Shown here: piece after piece, positions 1 through 6,399 of the stretch | Layout: each line of letters starts with the position of its first letter | How positions within the stretch are numbered: position 1 is the stretch's first letter | Source: an uncultured Spirochaetaceae bacterium | GTDB lineage: Bacteria > Spirochaetota > Spirochaetia > Treponematales > Treponemataceae | Length of the DNA: 8,747 nt | Reading direction: 5' to 3' | Assembly: GCA_902796985.1 (NCBI GenBank) | Contig: CADBRC010000062.1 | Span: forward strand, 1-8,747 | Made by a program: the position numbers and the translations under genes | Notes under the pieces: model-generated | Told to the model about the DNA's origin: nothing | Databases searched by the model: none | Seen by the model: only the letters and a program-made list of their open reading frames with translations

Positions 1-62
1 ATAAAGTAGAGCAGGGTGACTGCGGGAAAGAATGCAAGGAACTGAAGGCTGTTGAAAAGCAT
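1..62 (-). CDS. MBOAT-family membrane O-acyltransferase, N-terminal fragment (cut by window edge)
   Basis: Only the first 20 codons are present; reading leftward from an ATG at 62-60 they begin MLFNSLQFL and continue into a hydrophobic stretch (FFPAV, then LLYF). This opening is typical of AlgI/DltB-like MBOAT proteins, multi-pass inner-membrane enzymes that transfer acyl (often acetyl) groups to exported polysaccharides or other surface substrates. The hydrophobic run fits the first membrane segment. The start is well supported: a GAGGA ribosome-binding site lies 7 bp upstream and the methyltransferase stop codon is 12 bp upstream, so it is probably co-transcribed with the methyltransferase and PilZ genes. 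The family call rests on the N-terminal motif only; the catalytic histidine region lies outside the window and the acylated substrate cannot be inferred. Confidence 0.7.
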   Translation of the reverse strand, partial: MLFNSLQFLAFFPAVTLLYF

Positions 63-69
63 CGTCCCG

Positions 70-74
70 TCCTC
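70..74 (-). promoter_or_regulatory. Strong ribosome-binding site for the MBOAT gene
   Basis: On the minus strand the methyltransferase stop codon is followed directly by GAGGA, then a 7-bp spacer and ATG. This is the clearest Shine-Dalgarno sequence in the window. It fixes the MBOAT start and supports an operon with the preceding gene. Confidence 0.7.
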
Positions 75-1061
75 TTACTGGCAGCTGATGAACGTCAGCT
101 CATGCTTGTTGTAGTTCAGGTGAAGGACCCGGCTGTTCGGGATTGCGGCAAAGCGGGAGACTAGTTCCCAGTCCACGTTCCCCTGCATCTTTATCGTGCA
201 GATCATGTTCCGTGTCATGCCGCTTGCAAGCCATTTTTCCACCCAGCCCAGCAGGCGGTCGGGATAGCATATCACGTCGGAGAAAACCCAGTCGAATTTT
301 CCCAGCTCTTCCGGGGAAAGGGTAAAGGCATCGTGCCTCATGAACTGGACCTTCGGATGCGCCATGAGCCGGTCGTCAAGCGGAGACCTGTCCACCGCGA
401 GTACGTCTGCGCCGAGCTGGGTCAGAACCCAGGTCCAACCACCGGGGCAGGCCCCCGCGTCAAAGCACCTGGCCCCCGGACCGGGCAGGGAAACGCCGAA
501 GCTGAATGCCGCTTCGCACAGGGCTTCCTGGATCTTGAGGTAGGCCCGGCTCGGCGGATTCTCGTGGTCTTCCTTGAAGGCAAGCGTCCCGGCGGGCAGG
601 GGGCTGCTCGTCAGGGCGGAGGCCAGCATCGTGTTCTCGCCGGTCAGCGTGTACAGGCCTATCGGCGATGACGGGATGGAGAAGGGAAATGCCTTTTCCT
701 TGAGGTTGACGCGGGGCAGTTTGTCCTGTATCAGGGCTGTCCGTCTGAACAGTGTGTGGCTGTATGGTGCCCATGACCTGCCCAGGCTTCTAAGGGCATC
801 GGACGCATCTTTTACTGAATCGAACTGGATGAGCAGGGGTTTTTCCATCCGGTCGCGACACCAGTAGGGGAGGGAAAGTCCTTCCGGAAGGGCGTCCTGA
901 CTGATTGTGATTACATCTCCGTAATCAGAGGCTGAGCCGGATTTTCTGAGAGAAGCGACTGCGATGCCGAACCGCTCCTCAAATTCCGTCTCAAGCATTC
1001 CCTTCATGTCCGGGAAAGGGAGAAATGCCTCGCCCCCTGCCTCTTGAATCGTGTATGACAT
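75..1061 (-). CDS. RlmM-like FtsJ-family RNA 2'-O-ribose methyltransferase
   Basis: A 328-residue SAM-dependent methyltransferase of the FtsJ/RrmJ superfamily, closest by motif to RlmM (COG2933), which in E. coli 2'-O-methylates C2498 of 23S rRNA. Visible motifs are the SAM loop DAGACPGGW (201-209), the acidic motif-II residue D224 (AVDRS) and D244 (RHDAF). The K-D-K-E catalytic tetrad is readable as K176 (SRAYLKIQEA), D262 (VFSDV), K291 (TIKMQG) and E321 (NKHELTF). Residues 1-170 form a divergent N-terminal region, where RlmM carries a THUMP-like RNA-binding domain. E. coli RlmM is somewhat longer (about 366 residues). The ATG at 1061 is the only start before an in-frame TGA, though no Shine-Dalgarno precedes it, so translation may depend on coupling to the PilZ gene 27 bp upstream. 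The family is secure; the exact rRNA target is inferred. Confidence 0.85.
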   Translation of the reverse strand: MSYTIQEAGGEAFLPFPDMKGMLETEFEERFGIAVASLRKSGSASDYGDVITISQDALPEGLSLPYWCRDRMEKPLLIQFDSVKDASDALRSLGRSWAPYSHTLFRRTALIQDKLPRVNLKEKAFPFSIPSSPIGLYTLTGENTMLASALTSSPLPAGTLAFKEDHENPPSRAYLKIQEALCEAAFSFGVSLPGPGARCFDAGACPGGWTWVLTQLGADVLAVDRSPLDDRLMAHPKVQFMRHDAFTLSPEELGKFDWVFSDVICYPDRLLGWVEKWLASGMTRNMICTIKMQGNVDWELVSRFAAIPNSRVLHLNYNKHELTFISCQ

Positions 1062-1088
1062 GTGGATGATTGTGTGGTAAGAAAGGAC

Positions 1089-1472
1089 TCAGCCGACGAA
1101 CACGGCTTTATTGCCTATAATCATGCTGTATATGCTGTCGTCCTCCATCTCACCCTGTTTCTCGCCTATGTACGAGACAAGTCTGGGGGTGTCCGGGGAC
1201 CGCATGAAGCGGAACCCTATCTCAGTCTCGCTGTCATTTATTTTTTTCCACTGGGGATTGCAGATAAGGCGGAGTGGCGTAGCCCCCTGCTGAGGGAGGC
1301 GGATGTCCAGCTTGTACTGGCTGTCCATGTCCAGCGCGACGGGAACGGGGAAATGAACCTTGCAGCCTTTCATACTGATATCGTCCAGAATTCCCGGAAG
1401 GCTGCACAAATCTTCGGCATCTACCCTGCCGAAATCCTCATAGCGTTCGTCTGCCCTATGTTCCCTTGCCAT
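1089..1472 (-). CDS. PilZ-domain protein, putative c-di-GMP receptor
   Basis: A small single-domain cytoplasmic protein with both halves of the PilZ c-di-GMP signature. Counting from the ATG at 1472, RADER (RxxxR) is at residues 6-10 and DISMKG (DxSxxG) at 31-36, followed by beta-rich sequence including IGFRF. PilZ proteins bind the second messenger c-di-GMP and change a partner's activity, often in motility or surface polysaccharide production. Three starts are possible in frame: TTG at 1508, ATG at 1481 and ATG at 1472. I prefer 1472 because a near-consensus promoter occupies 1508-1480, placing transcription start at about the 1472 ATG. No Shine-Dalgarno precedes any of them. It leads the minus-strand operon, and its stop is 27 bp before, and in the same frame as, the methyltransferase start. 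The output partner is unknown. Confidence 0.82.
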   Translation of the reverse strand: MAREHRADERYEDFGRVDAEDLCSLPGILDDISMKGCKVHFPVPVALDMDSQYKLDIRLPQQGATPLRLICNPQWKKINDSETEIGFRFMRSPDTPRLVSYIGEKQGEMEDDSIYSMIIGNKAVFVG

Positions 1473-1479
1473 AAAGGAC

Positions 1480-1508
1480 ATTATGCAGTTTTGGGGGCAA
1501 AAGGTCAA
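1480..1508 (-). promoter_or_regulatory. Sigma70-type promoter of the PilZ operon, inside the apparent ORF
   Basis: On the minus strand TTGACC (1508-1503) and CATAAT (1485-1480) are separated by exactly 17 bp; each hexamer matches the consensus at five of six bases. The expected transcription start, about 7 bp past the -10, is at 1473-1472, on the A of an in-frame ATG. A leaderless PilZ transcript would follow. The TTG at the far end of the ORF is itself part of the -35 element. The call is by pattern only. Confidence 0.6.
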
Positions 1509-1555
1509 GTCTTTCGGCTGATTCGGAACGGGGCTTTAGGGATTTTTTGCAGGGA

Positions 1556-1583
1556 ATGGACTTTTTTTCCATAGTATGCTATG
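1556..1583. repeat. Two overlapping short inverted repeats across the gyrA promoter
   Basis: The first repeat is ATGGA (1556-1560) against TCCAT (1568-1572), with a 7-base loop of C and T only; it covers most of the -35. The second is CATAG (1570-1574) against CTATG (1579-1583), with the 4-base centre TATG; it runs into the -10. They share three bases. Such placement suits an operator or a supercoiling-sensitive structure, but arms of 5 bp can occur by chance. Confidence 0.4.
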
Positions 1584-1585
1584 AT
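1557..1585 (+). promoter_or_regulatory. Probable gyrA promoter
   Basis: TGGACT (1557-1562, four of six against TTGACA) and TATGAT (1580-1585, five of six against TATAAT) lie 17 bp apart. Transcription would begin near 1592, giving a leader of roughly 23 bases that still contains the AGGA ribosome-binding site. It diverges from the PilZ promoter with about 48 bp between the two -35 elements, so the two operons may influence one another. It is the only credible promoter ahead of the gyrA, U32 and kinase genes. Confidence 0.5.
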
Positions 1586-1601
1586 TTTCTCAAATTTCTA
1601 T

Positions 1602-1605
1602 AGGA
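1602..1605 (+). promoter_or_regulatory. Ribosome-binding site deciding the TTG start of gyrA
   Basis: AGGA at 1602-1605 sits 9 bp before the TTG at 1615. There is no ATG or GTG in frame between an upstream in-frame TGA (1582-1584) and TTG, and the next ATG is codon 31, inside the conserved GyrA core. The TTG is therefore the real start. Confidence 0.75.
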
Positions 1606-1614
1606 AAAACTGCT

Positions 1615-4077
1615 TTGGAAAACGAGATTAAGACCCCGGAGGGGGGGACGCTGATAATCCAGCCGATTGACCAGGAGATAAAGAAGGCCTACATAGACTA
1701 CTCCATGTCGGTCATCGTGAGCCGTGCCCTGCCTGACGTTCGCGATGGACTCAAGCCCGTGCACCGCCGTATTCTGTATGCGATGGACGAACTGGGCCTG
1801 CACTATTCCGGCCCGACGCGCAAGTGTGCCAAGATAGTCGGAGACGTGCTGGGAAAGTACCACCCCCACGGAGATGCTTCCGTCTACGATGCCCTTGTCC
1901 GCCTGGGGCAGGACTTCTCCGAGCGCTATCCGCTCATTACCCCGCAGGGAAACTTCGGTACGATCGCCGGAGACCCGCCGGCTGCCTACCGTTACACCGA
2001 GGCCAAGATGGCCCGGCTTGCCGAGGAGATGACGGCGGACATAGACAAGGACACCGTTGACTTCATCCCGAACTTTGACGAGACGACCAAAGAGCCTACG
2101 GTTCTTCCCGCCAAGTTTCCCTTCCTGCTTGCCAACGGTTCCAACGGAATTGCGGTCGGTATGGCGACGAACATGCCGCCCCACAACCTGCGTGAGATAG
2201 CGGCCGCCGTCGCAGCCTACATAGCTAATCCTGACATTTCGATAGACGAACTGATGACCCATATCAAGGGTCCTGACTTCCCGACGGGCGGCATCATATT
2301 TGGCCGTAAGGGAATCAAGGACGCCTTCCGCACCGGGCGCGGCAAGGTCCTCATGCGCGGCCGCTTCACAATAGCAGTCGCCAAGAACGGGGCGGAGTCC
2401 ATCGTGTTCACGGAGGTCCCCTATCAGACCAACACCGGCGAGCTTGTCAAGAAGATCAAGGAATACGTGCGCGACGGGGTGCTGGAGGGGATCTCCGGCG
2501 TCAACGACGAGTCCAGCGACCGCGTGGGCATGCGAATCGTCATAGACCTCAAGCGTGGTGCGGTGACCAAGGTCGTCGTGAACAACCTCTTTATGAAGAC
2601 TCCTCTCCAGGCGACCTTCGGCGTGATAAACCTGGCCCTCGTGGAAGGCAGGCCCCAGGTCCTGAACCTCAAGCAGCTGGTGCAGCTCTTTGTCGAGCAC
2701 CGCGACCGCGCCGTGACCCGGAGGACGGAGTTTGACCTGAAGAAGGCTAAGGCCCGCGAGCACATCCTCGAGGCCCTGATCATTGCCGTGGACGCAATTG
2801 ACGAGGTCATCCGCATCATACGCGGCAGCCGGGACGAGAAGGAGGCCAAGGCCGGGCTCATGCAGCGCTTCGGCTTTGACGACATCCAGGCCCAGGCCAT
2901 CGTCGACATGCAGCTCAAGCGGCTGACCAACCTGTCGATCGACGAGCTGCGCAAGGAGATGGCGGCGCTCAAGGAACTCATTGCCCACCTGGAAGACCTG
3001 CTTGCCCACCACGAGAAGATCCTTGCGATAGTCAGGGACGAGACCAACGAGATCGCCGAGAAGTACGGCGACGACCGGCGGACCGAAATCGTTGCGGGCG
3101 AGGTGGAAGAGATCAACGTCGAGGACATGATAAAAGAGGAGGACATGGTTGTCCTCATGTCCAAGCTCGGCTACATCAAGCGCGTCCCGCTGACCCAGTA
3201 CAAGAGCCAGGGACGGGGCGGCAAGGGGACGATTTCCGCCAAGCTGGTTGACGATGACTACATCAAGGGAATGTTCGTCGGCTCCACCCATGACTACGTG
3301 ATGTTCCTGACGAACATGGGAAAAGCATACTGGGTGAAGGTTCACGAAATTCCCGAGTCCAGCAAGACGAGCCGTGGCAGCCACATAAAGAGCCTGCTCC
3401 AGGTGACGGCGAACGAGGAGATAACGACCCTTGTCGGCACCAAGGATATTTCCGACGATCAGTATCTTTTCATGGCGACCGCGGCGGGCGTCGTGAAGAA
3501 AACGTCAACGACAGAATTCCGCAATGCGAAGACGAGGGGAATGCAGGCTGTCCGTCTGGATGAGGGGGACTCCCTCGTCAGCGGCATCCTTACGACGGGA
3601 AAGCAGGAGCTGCTCCTGGTGAGCCGCCGCGGTCAGGCTCTCCGCATCAGCGAAGAGGAAGTCCGTGCGATGGGGCGTGCGAGCCGTGGTGTCGCGGGCA
3701 TGAAGCTGTCCGAGGGCGACGAGCTGTGTGCCGCCATTCCTGTCACTGAAGGATCCAAGATTCTCGTCGTGACGGAGAAGGGGACGGGAAAGCGCGTGGA
3801 GTTCAGCGAGTTCTCCCCGCACGGACGCGGAACCGGCGGGCAGCGGGTCTTCGGCAACGTGGACGGCAAGGGCGAGATTATCGGCGCGCTGACCGTGGCC
3901 GACAGTGACTCCGTGATATGCATTACCAGCCAGGGGACTTCCCTCAGGGTCAAGGCTGATGTCATAAGCGTGCAGGGACGCGGGTCATCCGGGGTCAAGG
4001 TCGTGGACGTGACAGAGCCGGATTATGTGGTTGCGATTGACAAGGTCGCATCGGATGAGGACAACGAGAGTAATTAA
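1615..4077 (+). CDS. gyrA: DNA gyrase subunit A
   Basis: The 820-residue breakage-reunion subunit of DNA gyrase; with GyrB (not in this window) it introduces negative supercoils using ATP. The N-terminal winged-helix domain contains [17 protein letters not shown], then the [14 protein letters not shown] region and catalytic tyrosine Y127 (AYRYTEAKM), which forms the transient bond to DNA. A tower and coiled-coil region follows to about residue 495. The C-terminal beta-pinwheel holds a GyrA box, QGRGGKG, at 532-538; this box separates GyrA from ParC. A short acidic tail (SDEDNESN) ends the protein. Length is close to treponemal GyrA and a little below the 875 of E. coli. At the position of E. 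coli S83 the residue is alanine (A88), while D92 matches D87; alanine here is associated with low fluoroquinolone susceptibility in other bacteria. The gene has a TTG start and strong G/C third-position bias. Confidence 0.97.
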   Translation: MENEIKTPEGGTLIIQPIDQEIKKAYIDYSMSVIVSRALPDVRDGLKPVHRRILYAMDELGLHYSGPTRKCAKIVGDVLGKYHPHGDASVYDALVRLGQDFSERYPLITPQGNFGTIAGDPPAAYRYTEAKMARLAEEMTADIDKDTVDFIPNFDETTKEPTVLPAKFPFLLANGSNGIAVGMATNMPPHNLREIAAAVAAYIANPDISIDELMTHIKGPDFPTGGIIFGRKGIKDAFRTGRGKVLMRGRFTIAVAKNGAESIVFTEVPYQTNTGELVKKIKEYVRDGVLEGISGVNDESSDRVGMRIVIDLKRGAVTKVVVNNLFMKTPLQATFGVINLALVEGRPQVLNLKQLVQLFVEHRDRAVTRRTEFDLKKAKAREHILEALIIAVDAIDEVIRIIRGSRDEKEAKAGLMQRFGFDDIQAQAIVDMQLKRLTNLSIDELRKEMAALKELIAHLEDLLAHHEKILAIVRDETNEIAEKYGDDRRTEIVAGEVEEINVEDMIKEEDMVVLMSKLGYIKRVPLTQYKSQGRGGKGTISAKLVDDDYIKGMFVGSTHDYVMFLTNMGKAYWVKVHEIPESSKTSRGSHIKSLLQVTANEEITTLVGTKDISDDQYLFMATAAGVVKKTSTTEFRNAKTRGMQAVRLDEGDSLVSGILTTGKQELLLVSRRGQALRISEEEVRAMGRASRGVAGMKLSEGDELCAAIPVTEGSKILVVTEKGTGKRVEFSEFSPHGRGTGGQRVFGNVDGKGEIIGALTVADSDSVICITSQGTSLRVKADVISVQGRGSSGVKVVDVTEPDYVVAIDKVASDEDNESN

Positions 4078-4083
4078 CCGTAA

Positions 4084-6399
4084 ATGACAGAACTATTAGC
4101 GCCTGCGGGCAACGTGGAGGCTCTTGATGCCGCCATAGGCGAGGGAGCCGACGCGGTTTACCTCGGTCTCAAGAGCTTCAACGCGAGGATGCGCTCGTCG
4201 AATTTCTCATGGAGGGAGTTCGAAGGAGCGGTGAAGAGCCTGCACCGGATGGGAAAGAAAATATACGTCACGGTGAACACCGTCGCCGAGGAGAAAGAGA
4301 CGGAGCGACTTTACCGCTTCCTGAACTACCTGAATAATATCGGGCCGGACGGTCTTATCGTGCAGGATTTCGGCGTGGTCAGGATGTGCCAGGAGTTCTT
4401 TCCCCAGCTGGAACTGCATGCCTCCACTCAGATGAACGTCGAGAGCGCGGAGGCGGCGAACCTCCTTGTCAAGGAGGGACTCAAGCGGGTCGTCCTTGCC
4501 CGCGAGCTGGGCCTTGATGAATTGCAGTCCGTCAAGGAACGCACCAAAGCGGAACTTGAGGTCTTTGTCCACGGAGCCCTCTGCGTCAGCGAGAGCGGCC
4601 TCTGCCTCTTCTCCAGCTTCCTCGGCGGCAAGTCCGCGAACAGGGGCGAATGTACTCAGGCATGCCGCAGGCTTTACACTGCGGAAAGCCACGGTTCTGA
4701 GGAGACAGGCTACTATTTCTCCCCCTGTGACCTGCAGCTTATTGAACAGATTCCCGACCTGATGAAGATTGGCATAGACAGCTTCAAAATAGAGGGCCGC
4801 ATGAAGAGCGCAGAATATGTCGGCTCGGTTACGGCGGCTTACCGCTATGTGATGGACCACTGGGAGGGGGATCGCAAGGGGGCCGTCGCCGAGGGCAAAA
4901 GAATCCTCAGTACGGACTTCGCGCGGAGCAAGACGAACTACTGGTACGGCTTCAAAGACATGAAGGAAGGTGTGGAAGGCGCAGGTGCAAAAATCCTGAA
5001 CCCCAAACAGGCGGGCGGTACCGGAATATATCTTGGCAAGCTGAATATGATACGGAACGCAACCCGGGAGGAGCATGAGGAGGAAGCCGCCGCTTCTACT
5101 AAGGAAATCCAGATAAAGATGGCGACCCTTCACGGCGGCAGCTACGATCCTGACCCCGGTGACAGTATACGAATTCACAGCAGGGATGACTCGGGCCGGG
5201 TCAGCCACAAGGTCAGGCTGGTCAAAATAGACGAGAAGGGACGCCGCTGGATAGACATACCTGCCGGATTCCAGGTAGGGGACGAGGTCTACCTCCTGCA
5301 GACCAAGTCCATGTCCAAGCGCTACAAGCGCGTTCTGCCGGAGGACTTGTCCTCTTTCCGCAGTCAGCCCGGGGGCGAGCGGCTGCCCGTGCTTGACCTG
5401 ACTCCCCTACCCAAGGGCGGGCTTTCATATTTCCCGGCAGGCCTTTACATCGCGGTCTCGACGACGCAGGACGCGCACCTGGTGCAGACTGCCCGTCCTG
5501 CCCGCATCATCGTAGAGCTGAACAACGAGACTGAATATGACTTCATGCATAAGGACTCCAAAGAAAAGCCCCTCTTCCCGACGGGGCGGAGGAACCTTTT
5601 CATCTCGCTCGATCCCTATCTGCCAGAAGGGGGAATGGAGCACTTTAAGGAAGTTCTCTCCGTCCTGTGTGAGAAAGGGTACGTGAACTTCGTTGTCAAC
5701 AACCTCGCGCAGCTGGAGCTGCTGAGGGGTAAAGGCTGCAATCTGATTGCAGGACCCTATTTGTACAGCTTCAACCGCTGGTCTGCGAGCTTCCTGGAGA
5801 ATCAGGACATCATGGCATTCCAGATGCCTTATGAGAATAACGAGGCTAATCTGAGCAGGACATTCGGGTCAAGGGAGGAACGGTCCCGCGTCCTTGTTCC
5901 TCTGTTTGCATACCCCGCCTTGTTCCGCATGAGGTTCAAGCTGCCTGAAAGCTATGACTTCACTTTTTTCAGCGACAAGCAGGGCATTCCCTTTAAGGTC
6001 AACTCTACACCTGACGGTTCCTTCGTCATGCCGGAACTGCCCTTCAGCATCGTGGAGAAAACCGATCAGCTGAAGAACGCGGGCTTTGACCGGCAGCTTT
6101 TGGACTTCACCAAGACCAAGGTCGGCAAAGGTGACATAAAGAATTTGCTCAATTATATGTCACGGCATGATCATGTGCCGGATTCATCTGCCTTCAACTG
6201 GAAGGATGGCTTTTTCGATCAGGAGAAGATGGAAGCGTACAAGGCCGCCGATGAGCGCAAGGCACGGGAGGCGATGTACGGTCCCCAGGCATCTTCCGCA
6301 AAGATTGGTGCAACGGCTAAATCCGCACGGACGAAACCCAAGGGGGGCGGACGGTCTTCCAGGAAGCCTGACAGGAAGTCATCCGGCCACAGGCGATGA
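4084..6399 (+). CDS. Long U32-family protein (RlhA/YdcP-like, putative rRNA hydroxylase) with a basic tail
   Basis: A 771-residue member of the family historically called peptidase U32. It begins with the typical LLAPAGN opening and GADAVYLGL, then ELHASTQ. The U32 signature follows as VFVHGALCVSESGLC (160-174) and ANRGECTQACR (185-195), then SPCDLQLI and SFKIEGRMKS. Conserved cysteines C167, C174, C190, C194 and C215 are candidates for the cluster these proteins need. In E. coli, long U32 protein RlhA hydroxylates C2501 of 23S rRNA and TrhP acts on tRNA; the length and form here favour RlhA, which has about 650 residues. The extra length lies in the C-terminal half and in a lysine/arginine/serine/glycine-rich tail from about residue 735. 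It starts 6 bp after gyrA with only a weak GAGAG (4066-4070), so coupled translation is likely. Family is certain; substrate is inferred. Confidence 0.88.
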   Translation: MTELLAPAGNVEALDAAIGEGADAVYLGLKSFNARMRSSNFSWREFEGAVKSLHRMGKKIYVTVNTVAEEKETERLYRFLNYLNNIGPDGLIVQDFGVVRMCQEFFPQLELHASTQMNVESAEAANLLVKEGLKRVVLARELGLDELQSVKERTKAELEVFVHGALCVSESGLCLFSSFLGGKSANRGECTQACRRLYTAESHGSEETGYYFSPCDLQLIEQIPDLMKIGIDSFKIEGRMKSAEYVGSVTAAYRYVMDHWEGDRKGAVAEGKRILSTDFARSKTNYWYGFKDMKEGVEGAGAKILNPKQAGGTGIYLGKLNMIRNATREEHEEEAAASTKEIQIKMATLHGGSYDPDPGDSIRIHSRDDSGRVSHKVRLVKIDEKGRRWIDIPAGFQVGDEVYLLQTKSMSKRYKRVLPEDLSSFRSQPGGERLPVLDLTPLPKGGLSYFPAGLYIAVSTTQDAHLVQTARPARIIVELNNETEYDFMHKDSKEKPLFPTGRRNLFISLDPYLPEGGMEHFKEVLSVLCEKGYVNFVVNNLAQLELLRGKGCNLIAGPYLYSFNRWSASFLENQDIMAFQMPYENNEANLSRTFGSREERSRVLVPLFAYPALFRMRFKLPESYDFTFFSDKQGIPFKVNSTPDGSFVMPELPFSIVEKTDQLKNAGFDRQLLDFTKTKVGKGDIKNLLNYMSRHDHVPDSSAFNWKDGFFDQEKMEAYKAADERKAREAMYGPQASSAKIGATAKSARTKPKGGGRSSRKPDRKSSGHRR

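Noticed and set aside
1062..1574. A 170-codon plus-strand open frame opposite the PilZ gene
   Set aside because: The minus strand carries clear PilZ motifs and a promoter; the plus frame has no motif and runs into the gyrA promoter.
1579..3384. A 601-codon open frame on the minus strand opposite gyrA
   Set aside because: It lies antisense to an unmistakable gyrA. The strong G/C third-position bias removes stop codons from that frame. The translation shows no recognisable domain and has skewed composition (rich in V, L, H, D, G).
1615..4077. Topoisomerase IV subunit A (ParC) as an alternative to GyrA
   Set aside because: The QxRGGKG GyrA box and the full C-terminal pinwheel are present, which ParC lacks or has in degenerate form.
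4207..5208. A 333-codon minus-strand open frame opposite the U32 gene
   Set aside because: It is a shadow of codon bias in the U32 gene, with no motif and no ribosome-binding or promoter support.
4084..6399. Annotation of the U32 protein as a collagenase or protease
   Set aside because: The U32 peptidase label is historical. Characterised long bacterial members act in RNA hydroxylation, and the conserved cysteines here fit that role better than proteolysis.
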